Counted from the stretch's first letter, positions 1 to 10,874 are shown. The stretch is DNA of 64,000 bases from Pycnococcus provasolii (GCA_049487715.1 CP150550.1:1054001-1118000); one strand, 5' to 3'. Translations and numbers: made by a program. Notes: a model not told the origin generated them from the sequence alone.

Positions 1-1725
1 CAGGACGCAGTCGAGAATGACCCGGCTCCACCGCGCGGGAAAGCGGCCAGCGCCCCGCAGGCCAGTCGGGGGCACCGGAGACCAGGGCTCCCCCTCCCCC
101 CTGGACAAGTCATTCTCGATCTCCAGCCTTAAGGGTGGCGACGCGCACACGAGTGCACGCATTGACCACCACAGGCCGCAAACTCGGCGGCGGCTGACGC
201 CACCGCCGCTACACCGACACTCGCAGATGGGAACACGCTCCGCGGACAACACTCCGCTCTCGCGGGTACAGCCGCGCCGTCCGAGGTTCCCGAGTCGCAC
301 CTCAACGATGGAGATGACAAGGATACCGCAGAGATGGACACCGACGTCGTCGGGAGACGCCGCCAGAGACAGCTACAGCCGCAACCGCGCGAGCGAAAGC
401 CGCGTACCGCTTCCAGAAGGCCATCGCGACTTCACGAGGCACTCGAAGTGCCAGTCACTCGTCACCTCGGCAGCCGCTCAGCTTGCTCGAGGACAACGTC
501 CCGTCCGAGGGGCCACCCCCGCAGCCGCTCTTCCACCGTCATCAACGAGATGGTCGCACGCGACTTCTCCGCCGAGTGCGGCGCGCGGCGGCGTGACGGC
601 CGCCGCGGGCGGTACATACCGCCCAGGCCGGTGCGGCGCTCCTCCCGCCCTCGCCGGTTCACCAGCCACCGTTCGGTTCCGCAGCGATCACGCCGCAGCC
701 GACCGCGTGCGCGCATGGCCGACCCCACGCAAGGTCGCACAGCAGTGAGCGCCTGCGCAGCAGGCCCCATTCGGAGTGACCCGGCCCGGGGCGTGGCATT
801 CACACGCTCATCGCGACCCGAGCCTGCCCCGTCCTGCTCGAAGCCGCATGCGGCCCTCGCGCTCCCCTCAGCGGCGCTTTCCGCTCTCGGCCCGAACGCG
901 CGCTGGCGTTCTCCGACCCGCAACAGCAGCGTACCACGGCGAAACCGCAGGAGCACCCGTCAGCGGAGCAGCACGATGGTTCCGGCGAAGGGTGGCGACG
1001 CGCACACGAAGTGCACGTGAGCATGTCGCACCCGCAGGAGAGGCCTCCGAGCGGTTCCCCGCAGAGGCCTCGACCAGCAAACTTAGAGAGATACGAAGGA
1101 AGCTAACACTTCCTTCTTTCCCCACCCACCGTCCCTTTTCACATTGACCCGTGTCCGCCCAATACATCGCAGCCGACACCTTCCCGCCCCCGGACTCCCG
1201 CGGTCACCCACGAGAGCCCGGGCGGATTCGTCTGCCTGCGGCCGGCACGGTCCCAGCGACGCCAGCGACCGTGAGTGCGACTCACGTCCCCTCACGGGGC
1301 TGGCGCCCGCTTTCAGCAACCTGTAATATCCAAAAGTAGGAACCGTTGATGCATATGAACGTACCCAGAACCCCTCCCCACAACCAAGGGCAAGGACGAA
1401 GAGGATCGGTTCGAGGAGGACCACAACCAAGCTGTTGTATGAGACAACCCCCAAAAACAAAAACAAACCCCGAACTGCTCCAGCCAGAAACTCCAGCCTG
1501 TCTACTCCAGCCCAACACTTCAGCCCAGCTCTCCAGCCCTGTACAGAACAGCCCGTGGATCCCGAAGCGGTATCCCCCAAAATCCGGCCTCCACCCCCGA
1601 CCTCCGACCGGGGCCGACCCCTCTTGGTTCTATCCACAACTGCCTTTCCTCCCTTTCCCCTGGCCATAAACTCCCTCTGCGAGCCAGCCGTGCGCCTCCA
1701 TTTTTCCCTCAAGAGACGTTCGAAG
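1..1725. other. No convincing gene; frame-hopping coding-like remnant and intergenic sequence
   Basis: No known protein family was recognised. Between about 170 and 750 the plus strand reads like protein (Ala/Thr/Asp/Glu-rich, then Lys/Gln-containing) only if the frame changes several times: about 170-350 in one frame, about 350-590 in a second, about 550-748 in a third. That is what a decayed gene or retroelement gag would look like, but it could also be GC-rich noise. A near-identical direct repeat sits at 131-159 and 988-1017. From about 1020 to 1725 the sequence is pyrimidine-rich and looks like the 5' flank of the plastid uS9 gene. Confidence 0.35.
131..1017. repeat. Direct repeat pair 131-159 / 988-1017
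   Basis: Bases 131-152 and 988-1009 are identical over 22 bases. After one extra A in the right copy, the next seven bases (153-159 and 1011-1017) also match. The copies are 857 bp apart in the same orientation. On the plus strand both copies can encode KGGDAHT. This could mark a decayed repeat unit or short terminal repeats, but no element was recognised between them. Confidence 0.6.
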
Positions 1726-2208
1726 ATGCTCGCTCGTTCGGCTCCTCAGCTGCGCTCCTCGTCCTCGTTGCCTCGTTGTTCTGCTGTCACCCGTCGTGCT
1801 GCACCTGTCTGTGCCGTTGGGGCACAGTACCGCGCCACCGGACGACGCAAGGCGGCCATCGCATCCGTCGAGCTCGTTCCAGGCTCGGGACAGTGCGAGG
1901 TGAACGGACGACCGGGACTCGAGTACTTCAACATGTCGACGCTGTACATGAACCGCGTCTACCAGCCGCTCGAGGTGCTCGGTCTGCAGGAGGAGTACGA
2001 CATTGTCATCAAGGCGGAGGGAGGAGGCATCTCCGCGCAGTCCGACGCCGCGAAACTCGGTGTCGCGCGCGCTATTCTGAAAATCAACGAAACCGCGCGC
2101 ACGCCGCTCAAGCAGGAGGGACTGCTCACGCGCGATGCACGAGAGGTGGAGAGGAAGAAGGCTGGTCTCAAGGGTGCGCGTCGCGCGCCGCAGTTCTCCA
2201 AGCGCTAA
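1726..2208 (+). CDS. RPS9: Plastid small-subunit ribosomal protein uS9 (RPS9), nuclear-encoded
   Basis: 160-aa uS9-family ribosomal protein. Residues 1 to about 33 form a Ser/Arg/Ala-rich transit peptide. The mature part starts near the ATGRRK motif, typical of the uS9 start. The C-terminal tail (LKQEGLLTRD, ERKKAGLKG, ending APQFSKR) is the tRNA-contacting tail of bacterial and organellar S9. The LKQEGLLTRD wording resembles plastid rather than mitochondrial S9, so I infer a plastid 30S location. ATG 1726 is preferred because it gives a clean transit peptide; the frame stays open upstream but is low-complexity. It converges on the pyrophosphatase gene, with 287 bp between the stops. Confidence 0.9.
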   Translation: MLARSAPQLRSSSSLPRCSAVTRRAAPVCAVGAQYRATGRRKAAIASVELVPGSGQCEVNGRPGLEYFNMSTLYMNRVYQPLEVLGLQEEYDIVIKAEGGGISAQSDAAKLGVARAILKINETARTPLKQEGLLTRDAREVERKKAGLKGARRAPQFSKR

Positions 2209-2495
2209 GCATCTGTGTGTAACCTCGTCTCCCGGAAATTGTGGACTTTGCTTATTTTTTCTTTTGATTCAGTATAAAACTAGGTATGATTGGTCTTGTT
2301 TACGAGTGCAGCGAAAAAAGAAACAAAGCCTTTTCGCGCAGCATAGTTAAAGGTTAAAAAAGTCATCACCCTTGTTCTACTAAGTCTTCCAATTTTTGTC
2401 TCGGCGACATCCAGCCCTTCTTCAATTTCAACGTCCCACAATTTTCCCACCCAATCAGTTTTCCAGCAAAAATGCGCATGTTCAACGCATTTTTT

Positions 2496-4856
2496 TTACG
2501 CGGGCGAGCCCTCGCCCGACGGGTTCGGCTTCGTCGGAGCAATCTCCTCCTCCTCCTGCGCCCACGTGTACATGTAAATTCCGGCGAACGTGAGGATGCT
2601 CACACCGACGACGATCAGGCCCTCCCACCACGTCACCCAGTCATCCCGGAAGATGGGCGCGAGCGTGAGGCTGAAAACGCTCATCAGCTTGATGAGAATG
2701 TTAAGGCTCGGGCCGCTTGTGTCCTTGAACGGATCGCCAACAGTGTCACCCACAACGCAAGCCTTGTGCGTCTCGCTCTTCTTTCCGCCGAAAACCTTCT
2801 CGTTCTCGATGTACTTCTTCGAGTTATCCCACGCGCCGCCGGCGTTGGACATCATCACGCCGAGCATGAACCCGGAGGAGATGGCGCCGATGAGCAGGCC
2901 CGCAAGCGCCTTGGCGCCAATCATCAGGCCGACGCTGACAGGTGCGAGCACCGCGATCGCGCCAGGAAGGAGCATCTCCTTCACGCTCGACTCCGTGCAC
3001 ATGCGCACGCACGCCATGTGATCGCACACCACGCCCTCCTTGCCCTCGAGAAGGCCGTCGATCGTGCGGAACTGGCGCTGCACCTCCGTGATGATGGTGC
3101 CCGCCGCCTTGCGCACGCTCAGCATCGTGAGCGCGCCGAAGAGGAACGGAAGCATCGCGCCGACGATGATGCCGGAGAGCACGAGCGGGTGCGTGATCGA
3201 CAGCTTCGTCGCGAGGTTGTCCACAGGCGTGTTCTCGACGAACGCGCTCATGAGCGCGAGCGCCGTGAGCACAGCAGAGCCGATGGCGAAGCCCTTGCCC
3301 GTCGCCGCCGTCGTGTTGCCGAGAGCGTCGAGCTTGTCCGTGCGCTCGCGAACCTCCTCGTCCACGCCGGGCGTCATCTCGGCGATGCCGCCGGCGTTGT
3401 CCGCAACGGGGCCGTACGCGTCCGTGGCGAGCGTCACGCCGAGCGTGGACAGCATGCCCACCGCGGCGACGGAGATTCCGTACACGTCGCCGAGCTCGTA
3501 GCAGGCGATCGTGGCGGCGGCGATGATCAGCGTCGGTGGCACGCACGAGAGCATGCCAACGCCGAGACCCTGGATGATGACAGTAGCCGCTCCACCGCGG
3601 GATCCAGCCTTGGTGATGGACTGCGTGGGGGAGAAGGCGTAGCTCGTGAAGAACTCCGTCGCGGAGCCGATGGCAATGCCCGCGAACAGTCCAATGATGA
3701 TGCATCCGAAGTACTTCCACGCCTTGTTCGGCGTGACGCATCCGGCGACAGCCTTGCGCGCCTCGCACATGGAGCCCTTGCGCATCGCCCTGAAGCTGAT
3801 CATGTTGTCGCTCATCTTGCCATCGTCGTCCGAGAAGAGAACGTGAACCGCGACGGCGGACAGGCCGACGACGAGAACCGATGCAAGGTACATGCCGCTG
3901 TGGATGGCGTGCAGGAGCTCGCTCTGCGTCGCGTCGTCCTTCGTCTGCACGATGAAGAAGCCGATGGCAGCCGCGAGGATGCCGAAGCCTGCAATCCAGA
4001 ACGGAAGCGCGAGCTCACGCGGCGTGTCTGCAAGCGTCGCGGCGGCGATGATGGATCCCACGAAGGACTCGAACAGGTCAGCGCCCATGCCGGCGACGTC
4101 GCCGACGTTGTCTCCGACGTTGTCCGCGATGGTCGCCGGGTTGCGCGGGTCGTCCTCGGGGATGTCGCTCTCAACCTTGCCGACGAGGTCAGCACCGACG
4201 TCAGCAGCCTTGGTGTAGATGCCACCAGCCACGCGCGCGAAGAGCGCGATCGAGCTGGCGCCGAACGCAAATCCGGTGAGGAAGCGGATGGCCTCGAGGC
4301 TGGTGCGCCACCAGTCGTTGAAGGGCGCGTCAGCGCCCTTCTCACCGACGGCGAAGGCGTAGAAGAGCACGGTGATGCCAAGGATACCGCTGCTGACAAC
4401 GGTGAATCCCATGATGGCACCTCCGGAGAAGGCAACGCGCAGCGCGGGGTTGAGCGCCTTCTTGGCCGCCTCCATCGTCTTGACGTTGGCGTCGGTGGCC
4501 ACGGACATGCCGCTCCATCCGGCGGCGGCACTGAGCAGAGCTCCGGAAAGGAAGCAGATGAGCGTCTGCCATCCTCCCTTCTCCTTGAAACCCTCCGGGG
4601 CGTTGGGCTGCACCTCAAGCACGGCCACGATGAACGCGCCGACCCCGATGACGAACGGCACGAGGTAAGAGTACTCGGTGACGAGGAAAGACCTCGCACC
4701 TCCCTTGATTTGCTCGGCGATGAACACCTGCGTTCCCGAGCCGGTGGGCTGCGCCCCGAGCGAGTTGAACAGGTACGCGATGAGCACGCACCCGATCACT
4801 CCGCCGAGGAACGGCACGGACGCGACAATGAGCGGCGAGATATCGTCCTCGATCAT
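2496..4856 (-). CDS. K+-dependent (type I) H+-translocating inorganic pyrophosphatase
   Basis: 786-aa multi-span membrane pump that couples PPi hydrolysis to H+ transport into vacuoles or acidocalcisomes. The substrate/Mg-binding region near residues 215-260 carries [17 protein letters not shown] and [18 protein letters not shown] and the C-terminal [17 protein letters not shown] are also present. Near residues 510-520 the motif [10 protein letters not shown] has Ala where K+-independent enzymes have Lys and Gly at the second diagnostic site. By the established rule this predicts a K+-dependent, VP1-like enzyme. Start 4856 (MIEDDIS) is chosen because the first transmembrane segment follows directly; 24 further in-frame codons upstream look like leader sequence. 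Confidence 0.95.
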   Translation of the reverse strand: MIEDDISPLIVASVPFLGGVIGCVLIAYLFNSLGAQPTGSGTQVFIAEQIKGGARSFLVTEYSYLVPFVIGVGAFIVAVLEVQPNAPEGFKEKGGWQTLICFLSGALLSAAAGWSGMSVATDANVKTMEAAKKALNPALRVAFSGGAIMGFTVVSSGILGITVLFYAFAVGEKGADAPFNDWWRTSLEAIRFLTGFAFGASSIALFARVAGGIYTKAADVGADLVGKVESDIPEDDPRNPATIADNVGDNVGDVAGMGADLFESFVGSIIAAATLADTPRELALPFWIAGFGILAAAIGFFIVQTKDDATQSELLHAIHSGMYLASVLVVGLSAVAVHVLFSDDDGKMSDNMISFRAMRKGSMCEARKAVAGCVTPNKAWKYFGCIIIGLFAGIAIGSATEFFTSYAFSPTQSITKAGSRGGAATVIIQGLGVGMLSCVPPTLIIAAATIACYELGDVYGISVAAVGMLSTLGVTLATDAYGPVADNAGGIAEMTPGVDEEVRERTDKLDALGNTTAATGKGFAIGSAVLTALALMSAFVENTPVDNLATKLSITHPLVLSGIIVGAMLPFLFGALTMLSVRKAAGTIITEVQRQFRTIDGLLEGKEGVVCDHMACVRMCTESSVKEMLLPGAIAVLAPVSVGLMIGAKALAGLLIGAISSGFMLGVMMSNAGGAWDNSKKYIENEKVFGGKKSETHKACVVGDTVGDPFKDTSGPSLNILIKLMSVFSLTLAPIFRDDWVTWWEGLIVVGVSILTFAGIYMYTWAQEEEEIAPTKPNPSGEGSPA

Positions 4857-6404
4857 TGTTAAGGTTACTGAAAAAACTAGCCAAGAGGGTTTGCGTGTAT
4901 AGTTGTGACGCGCGCCGCCACAGCACACAGTCGGACTGGGGGGACGGGGGGGGGGGGGGAGACGAAGGGCGGGCTAAGTGCACTACGGTATGACAAGCCG
5001 ACGACTACCACTATGACGTTGTTGGCTCTGCTCGAAGGACGTGGCGTCGTGCTTCGATCGCTTGTTGGGTGCGCATCCAACCGGTTTGGATGCCGCTCGC
5101 CGCCACTTAGATCTTTCTCTCATCAATCAACAACTTGACGATCCGTGGCGGCTACCCTATCATAGACTAGGACCGAGGCTTGCAAGGACGAGGACGAGGG
5201 ATTGGTGCATTGGCCCATGGCTTCGCGCCTTGGCGGCAACAATGCGAGGATTTCTGATTCAGGAGCACACGCCTCTTCTGCCCTCCTCAAAGAAAGAGGG
5301 AGAGGATCGACTCCTGGATTGGATTTGTTGGGCTCGTTCTTCGCCTTGCACTACAGTCCTGATGCACCCGTCGCAAGACACGCAGCTGGCAGGCTGGTTG
5401 TTGCGCTGTTGGTCAGGTGGGATCCGGACCCACTGCTGTGCTGGTGCTGTTAAGGCAACCACTTCGCTCAAGTCCTCTGCCTTGAGTTGGAGGTTAGGGT
5501 AGCTGAGACGACTCCAAAATGATTGGGGATTCACCTGTGGCTGAGTGATGATTGAACCTTTTGCCCTGACCCACTGTTGAGTGTTCCGTGTTGACCTACC
5601 TGTGTTCTCCGGAAAGTGAACTGAAAGGGATGAATGAGCCTGTGGGCTGTGGGCATGGATTTGGAGAGAGAAAGACGACAGTCGGGACCATCATCGGGAC
5701 GGGAAGGACCGCTTTCCTTTTTTATTAACCCGCCCGCCCGCCTGGGGGACTTGCCTCCCCCTTTGATGGAACCGGGAAGCGTGTCGTAGAAGTATGTGGA
5801 ATCATAAGGGTGGGTAAGACCGGTCTGACCATCATTAGTGTATGTAAGGTACCCGTAAGGCCGAATATTCCCCCCTAACAATAGTTCTAAGGGATCGGCC
5901 CCTTTGCACGTTGCCCCTTTGCACTGTACTTCCTTGTGCTTTGTAGCCCTGTCGTTTTCTGCTCGCAGCCATGGCGAAGGAGTTCGGTACGTCTCTTTAG
6001 TGTGCGCCTTTTGGGATGCTTTTGTCATGGCCGCTCTGTTCTGGTCTTGGGATTGGGTCAGGGTCTTTGTGTGTTGTTGGTGTTGTTGGTGTTGGTGGTG
6101 GTGCGCTCCTCCTGCGCCTGGCCTTGAAACAAACGCCTTACCAACTTCTCTCTCTGCTGTTGGCTGTTGGCTGTTGGCTGTTGGCCTTTTGTTTGCGCCG
6201 TGCAATTAATTGTTGCTGTTAAGGCCGTCCCGCCTTTCTGCGCTCACACGTTGTTGTGGCCAAGGAAGGAGGGAATGGAGTGCGCGGGCAACCTATGGCT
6301 TTCACGCACAACACGCCGGCACAATAAAAGAAACAAACAAACATCTCACAAACGAAACACGTTACACGCCAAACAATAACACGTACACAGGTTCCCGCGC
6401 GGAC
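4857..6404. other. 1.5-kb gene-free divergent intergenic region
   Basis: This lies between the head-to-head pyrophosphatase and CFAP144 genes and is much longer than most gaps in the window. It holds a G-run near 4938-4961, a perfect 8-bp inverted repeat at 5073-5093, pyrimidine/purine-biased stretches near 5700-5770, and a tRNA T-arm-like hairpin at 5417-5433 without the rest of a tRNA. Open frames on both strands are low-complexity and match no family I know. No gene is called. Confidence 0.5.
5073..5093. repeat. Perfect 8-bp inverted repeat, 5-base loop
   Basis: GCATCCAA at 5073-5080 pairs with TTGGATGC at 5086-5093 across the loop CCGGT. It is a possible palindromic protein-binding site in the pyrophosphatase/CFAP144 divergent region. 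No function is assigned. Confidence 0.45.
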
Positions 6405-6824
6405 ATGATTTCCGCAAAGCTCGAGCCAGTGGCGCGTAACGCCATCTGGAGGGAGCACTGCGAGAAGCAGCTGCGCTACCTGAGCTTGAATACCAACTTC
6501 AGCATCCGCGACCCGACGAAAATGGTCATCCTCCCGGAAAAGCCGAACTACGTGCTCCCCAACGACCGCGTGTCGGCCGAAGTGAGGGACCAGGCTATGA
6601 CGACGCTGAAGGAAAGGTGCAGCGTTAAGGATGCAGACATCGTACCTCCGGAGAAGTACGAGTCGCCACAGACTGCAGCGCAGGCGTATGGCTGGCACGC
6701 AAAACCTCTAAGCAAGCCAAACCCCATGTTCGTCTACCGCCGAGGAAGCTGCGATATCACCAGGTATGCAGATAAGTACTTCGAAATGTCAGGCGTCACG
6801 CCGTTCACGCGCAAGGATGGATAA
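6405..6824 (+). CDS. CFAP144: Cilia- and flagella-associated protein 144 (FAM183 family)
   Basis: 139 aa. FAM183/CFAP144 proteins are small axonemal microtubule-associated proteins. The family pattern is visible: an N-terminal block with NAIWREHCEKQ, a following block ending in LPEKPNY, then a central PQTAAQAYGWHAKPL block, and a C-terminal CDITRYADKYFEMSG segment. These match the order of conserved blocks in the family (N-x-IL-E-rich start, EKP, PQTE-Q-GW, EITKYMD). ATG 6405 starts just before the first block; the frame is open further upstream but AT-rich and non-conserved. The 3' end converges on the FBPase gene, which has its stop at 7081. The assignment rests on motif order, not a database search. 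Confidence 0.72.
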   Translation: MISAKLEPVARNAIWREHCEKQLRYLSLNTNFSIRDPTKMVILPEKPNYVLPNDRVSAEVRDQAMTTLKERCSVKDADIVPPEKYESPQTAAQAYGWHAKPLSKPNPMFVYRRGSCDITRYADKYFEMSGVTPFTRKDG

Positions 6825-7080
6825 TGGAGAGGCGCCGCATTTCTTCTTTAACCATAACTTCACTGTGTTTGCTAAAAACAAAACCCGTCACAACAACTCG
6901 CCGCGCATCCGTCGTTGTGGTGGTAACACGCTAGAAAGAAAGAAAACGAAGAAAATGTTCTGAGTTGTCAGTTTACACGAAACAACTCCGTCGCTATTCC
7001 AAACGCCATTTCTCTTTTCTATCTAAGGTTGCCGCCGTCTGCATTTTATCGAAACCAATTCCCACACACCGCCGCAACGT

Positions 7081-8238
7081 TTACTTAAGGAAGCTCTCAA
7101 GGTAGTCAATCTCGTGTTTAGATCCGACGAAGTACGGCACACGCTGGTGCACCTCTGTCGGGTCAATGTCGAGAATACGCTCGCGGCCGGTGGATCCCTT
7201 GCCGCCAGCCTGCTCGATGATCATGGACATCGGCGCGCACTCGTACAGCAGGCGCAGCTTTCCGTTCGGGTTCTTGCTGTCACCGGGGTATCCGTAGATT
7301 CCTCCGTAGAGCAGCGTTCGGTGGAAGTCGCCGACGAGCGAGCCAATGTAGCGTGCGCTGTACGGCTTGCTTCCCTGCTCGGCGCCGCCCGTCTTGAGCG
7401 ACGTCATGTAGTTCTGCAGGCCTTCCTCCCACATGGCGTAGTTGCCCTCGTTGAAGGAGTAGATCTTCTGTCCCTCGGTTCCCGGAATCTTCATGTTGTT
7501 GTGCGACAGGACGAACTCGCCCATCGACGGGTCGAGCGTGAAGCCGTACACGCCGTCTCCGACAGTGAGCACGAGCACGCACGAGCTGCTGTACATGCAG
7601 TATCCGGAGGCGAGCAGGTTGTTGCCGGGCTGGCAGACGTTGGTGACGCACTTGGCGAGCTTCTCCTCGTCGTCGTCGTCGACGAGGCACTGCTCCGTCT
7701 CGGAGTAGATTCCGAAGATGGATCCGACGGACACGCCCGCGTCGATGTTGGACGATCCGTCGAGCGGGTCGAAGACGCAGATGTAGTTTCCGGCGTACGT
7801 CTCCTCCACACCAACGGGGGTGTCCTCCTCCTCGGAGGCGATGACGGACGTGCGTCCCGATGCGCGGAGGCAGTTGCAGAACACCTCGTTGGAGATGACG
7901 TCGAGCTTCTTCTGGTCCTCTCCCTGCACGTTTTCGGCGCCGGCGAGTCCGGTCATATCCGCGATAGCGGCGCGCGTCACCATGGAGCTAATCTGCTTGC
8001 AGGCGGTGGCGATGGAGCTGAGCATGATCGCCATCTCGGAGTCGATGGTTCCCGCCGCCTCCTGCTTGAGCAGCCACACGTTGAGCGTGTTCATTCCGTA
8101 CTCTGTGGTGGTGGTTGTGGCCGCCTCCTGCGTCGTGGTGGCCTTGCACGCGACGGATGCGGAAGCAGTCGCCATCGCCGCCTTGGCAGAGAGTGGGGAA
8201 GACGCCGAGTTGAACGGAGAGACCGCAGAGACACGCAT
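7081..8238 (-). CDS. FBP: Plastid fructose-1,6-bisphosphatase (redox-regulated type)
   Basis: 385-aa FBPase, the Calvin-Benson enzyme converting fructose-1,6-bisphosphate to fructose-6-phosphate. Residues 1 to about 35 are a Ser/Ala-rich transit peptide. The metal-binding motif DPLDGSSN is at 157-164. The inserted loop has Cys184, then the Cys197/Cys202 pair in CVTNVCQPG. These match the three regulatory-loop cysteines of plant plastid FBPase I, so thioredoxin activation is predicted; cytosolic isoforms lack this loop. Start 8238 is preferred because it gives a normal transit peptide, though the frame stays open to 8430. It is head-to-head with the SDR gene across a telomere-like array. Confidence 0.93.
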   Translation of the reverse strand: MRVSAVSPFNSASSPLSAKAAMATASASVACKATTTQEAATTTTTEYGMNTLNVWLLKQEAAGTIDSEMAIMLSSIATACKQISSMVTRAAIADMTGLAGAENVQGEDQKKLDVISNEVFCNCLRASGRTSVIASEEEDTPVGVEETYAGNYICVFDPLDGSSNIDAGVSVGSIFGIYSETEQCLVDDDDEEKLAKCVTNVCQPGNNLLASGYCMYSSSCVLVLTVGDGVYGFTLDPSMGEFVLSHNNMKIPGTEGQKIYSFNEGNYAMWEEGLQNYMTSLKTGGAEQGSKPYSARYIGSLVGDFHRTLLYGGIYGYPGDSKNPNGKLRLLYECAPMSMIIEQAGGKGSTGRERILDIDPTEVHQRVPYFVGSKHEIDYLESFLK

Positions 8239-8874
8239 AGAAGACGAGGACGCACCACGGAGAGAAGCCACCGAGCGCACCTGGCACTTCTGAGTCGTGG
8301 TATTTTGAGAGTCTTCATCGCCATGGACATCGTGAAGCTGAAAGATACACAGAGAATACACGGTAAGGGGGGGAGTCGGATCGCTTGAGATAACCCGGAG
8401 GGAGGGGAGGGGAGGGGAGGGGGGACCCATTGAAATCTATTCCACGGCCCCTCAGGTCTCAACCTCTGTGAGCCTCTCGATCTTCTGGACTATCCGAAGA
8501 TCTCCTACGGGTAGAGCGTTTGATCGGTAGGCAGGGACCTTGAAACATCCGCCCTCCTCTCCCATGGGCCATATCCCCTATGTGGGGGGGGGAAAGAAAC
8601 CTCAGGTTGGCGATCAGGTTGCTCTTGGGAAGGAGTTCTGTTCTGGGGGTTGGGGGTTCGGGGTTAGGGTTAGGGATTTTTTTATTTTTTTCCTCTGTTC
8701 TTTTTCCAAACCCCTAAACTGTTGTTTGTTTGTTTGGGGTTTTTGGTTTGGGGTTTTTGTTTGGGGTTTTTGTTTCCTTTTTGGGGGTTCCTTTTTGAAT
8801 TTCTCCCACGTTGTTTCTCCCTCCTTTTTTCCTGCCACCTCAGCCTCCCTCTACGGATTTTACTTCGTTCTGTC
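8239..8874. promoter_or_regulatory. Divergent intergenic region, FBPase / SDR
   Basis: Probably contains both promoters. It has a telomere-like G-rich stretch at 8651-8676, a T-rich/G-rich segment at about 8680-8790 made of repeated TTTGGGGTTTTTG-like units, and G-runs near 8405-8425 and 8585-8592. No coding sequence is supported. Confidence 0.45.
8651..8676 (+). repeat. Telomere-like TTAGGG array in divergent promoter
   Basis: The sequence contains GGGGTTAGGGTTAGGGA preceded by related GGGGTT units. It lies about 200 bp upstream of the SDR start and 413 bp upstream of the FBPase start. It is one of six such clusters in the window. Confidence 0.7.
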
Positions 8875-9805
8875 ATGGCGGCGGTCCCGTTCAGCGTCTC
8901 GTTCGCGTCGAAAGTCGCCATCGTCACGGGGGGAGCGCGCGGCATCGGACTAGCATGCGCGCGAGCACTCTGCAACCGAGGGGCGAGCGTCGTGCTTGCA
9001 GACGCCGACTTGGAAACCGCGTCGAAAGCCGCGATGGAAATGAACACGCAGCAAAACAAGGTGCTCGCGTTCGCGTGCGACGTCTCGAGCACAGCGGAAG
9101 TCGAGAAGCTCGTGCAGTTCACCGTCGAGAAACTAGGCGGCGTGGACATCGTCATCTCCAACGCAGGCATCGTCAGAGCGGCGCCGTTCCTGGAAATGAC
9201 GGAAAAGGACTTTGACGACGTCATCAACGTCAACCTCAAGGGCGTGTTTCTAACAGGGCAGCACGCCGCGAGACAGGTACGTTGGTGACAAAATACATAA
9301 GAAGCCGTTACACGACCGACCAACTCACTCACCAAAAACAAACAAACAAACAAACAACGTGCACACCGAACGACAGATGGTCAAGCAAGGGCGAGGTGGC
9401 GCCATCATTAACATGGGAAGTGTCAACGGAGTGACTGCCATACCCACCATCGCGGGGTACAACGCGTCCAAAGGCGGCGTGCACAACCTCACGCGGTCCA
9501 TGGCACTCGCGCTTGCGCCACATGGAATACGAGTCAACGCCATCGCTCCCGGATCCATCATGACGGACGTGCTGCGCAAGGTTGCGGATAACCCGGAGGA
9601 GATGAACAAGGTGCTAAGCCGCGTGCCTCTTGGGCGTGTTGGCGAGCCAGAGGAGGTTGGCGAAATTGCCGCGTTCCTCGCCAGTGACAGTGCAAGCTAC
9701 ATCGTCGGGGAAACAATCTACGCCGACGGCGGACGGCTCGCGCTCAACTACACCGTGCCGGTTCAGAATCCTCCGCCAAAGCCGCCGGCGATGCCGCAAC
9801 CATAG
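8875..9805 (+). CDS. Short-chain dehydrogenase/reductase (two exons)
   Basis: Exons 8875-9276 and 9377-9805; intron 9277-9376 (100 bp, GTACGT donor, CAG acceptor). The joined protein is 276 aa. Classical SDR features are in order: cofactor-binding TGGARGIG at 18-25, NAG in the fourth strand, catalytic Ser149, Tyr162 and Lys166 (YNASK). A C-terminal ETIYADGG segment is typical of FabG- or glucose-dehydrogenase-like SDRs. The Rossmann fold spans the intron, so neither exon is functional alone. The substrate cannot be read from sequence. The Pro-rich tail (about 12 residues) is unusual. No targeting peptide is obvious. Confidence 0.9.
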
Positions 9806-9918
9806 AACGAAAGCGTGCACGGTCCGTCGAGTAGCTATCTTTAGTCTAAAGTAAGAAAAGTAGGTTTTTAGAAAAAAAAATCGCGTTTTTTTCTTTTCTT
9901 ACTGGTCACACACACACA

Positions 9919-10659
9919 TCACAAGCCTCGAATGGGCGCGTGCGCATTCCAGTACTCCACAGATGCGTCGTACGCCGCGCGGTCGATGGGGACGCCACTG
10001 CCACCCTCCTCCCTGCCAAGCGCATTGCGCATAGCGGTGATTGGCTCCATGGGCGTCTCGTACGACTCGTTCTGCGCTTTGATCGATATAATGCCCCACG
10101 GAGCATCAGGTAAGCCGTTCGCGCCCGCGCCTTCGTTTTTGCCGGGAATCGCCTCGTACTCTTTCACGAGCTGCTCACGAGAGTAAAGGATGATGTCGAG
10201 GTACTCGGCGACAGGAACGGACTCTATGCCAACGTCCGCGACGTCGAACCAGCGATTGAGCACCGCAAGCTCCTCAGGTCGGCGCTTCTCGTACGCACTC
10301 CTCAGCAGGTGTCGGTTTTCATCGGTGATGGCAAGCGCGCCGACGCGCACGTCTGGCAAGAAATTTTTGATGAACACGTGCTTGCAGAACGGCGCATACC
10401 CGTCCACGAGCGTTGAATTTGCGGTGTACGCCTCGTCGACGCGCGACACGAGCTCGCTCTGCTCGCACGTGATGCGCACGGTTCCCTTGTACTCGGGTTC
10501 CCACTGCCGCTGCGCAAATGCGTCGAGGAAGAATGTGCTGGTGACGAGGTTGCTCGGTGTAGCTGAGGCCATGGCTGCTGTGTTACGAGGTTGTCTTGCA
10601 GTGGCTGACGATAGGAGTGTGCGCGTGCGTGACAGTGAGGTGGCGGCGCACAGGCGCAT
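9919..10659 (-). CDS. DUF3228 family protein
   Basis: 246 aa from the chosen start. It matches DUF3228, a conserved family of unknown function found in algae, plants and bacteria. Recognisable blocks are DGYAPFCKHVFIKNF, VGALAITDENRHLLRSAYE, a PEELAVLNRWF segment and VAEYLDIILYSREQ. Three start codons are possible: 10710, 10659 and 10572. Start 10659 gives an Arg/Ser/Thr-rich N-terminus that could be an organelle-targeting peptide. Start 10572 (MASATPSNL) would give a cytosolic protein of 217 aa. The gene is in the same orientation as the following GOT1-like gene. Confidence 0.78.
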   Translation of the reverse strand: MRLCAATSLSRTRTLLSSATARQPRNTAAMASATPSNLVTSTFFLDAFAQRQWEPEYKGTVRITCEQSELVSRVDEAYTANSTLVDGYAPFCKHVFIKNFLPDVRVGALAITDENRHLLRSAYEKRRPEELAVLNRWFDVADVGIESVPVAEYLDIILYSREQLVKEYEAIPGKNEGAGANGLPDAPWGIISIKAQNESYETPMEPITAMRNALGREEGGSGVPIDRAAYDASVEYWNAHAPIRGL

Positions 10660-10874
10660 CAAACGCAAAAGTTTGTGATCGCAGAGTTTTGGTGATTCAA
10701 TCCCCGACAAGGCCCGACTCTTTTTTTTCTAGCCAAACCCCTTCTGTCAAAAACAAGCTGCACGAAGGGCGCGGGGAACACCCGTGCCTCAGGAGATGGT
10801 GTGGGTGGACGGCCGTGAATGACGAAGGTGGGCTGCATTCTTTTACTGAACGAGCGATCTTTGCTTATGTAGAG

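Noticed and set aside
1083-1712. 209-codon minus-strand frame upstream of uS9
   Set aside because: Composition and lack of any family motif suggest chance; it overlaps the uS9 5' flank.
2472-4862. 796-codon plus-strand frame opposite the pyrophosphatase
   Set aside because: Arg/Glu/His/Asp-rich antisense shadow of a GC-rich membrane protein gene.
5417-5433. tRNA T-arm-like hairpin (minus strand)
   Set aside because: Stem GTGGG/CCCAC with a TCCGGAT loop resembles a T-arm, but no acceptor strand complementary to the following CTGACCA is found upstream and no anticodon arm fits.
5531-6205. 224-codon minus-strand frame in the 1.5-kb gap
   Set aside because: Low-complexity and unlike the window's real proteins; no motif, start context or conservation signal.
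7114-8388. 424-codon plus-strand frame opposite FBPase
   Set aside because: Antisense shadow with unnatural Val/Arg/His composition.
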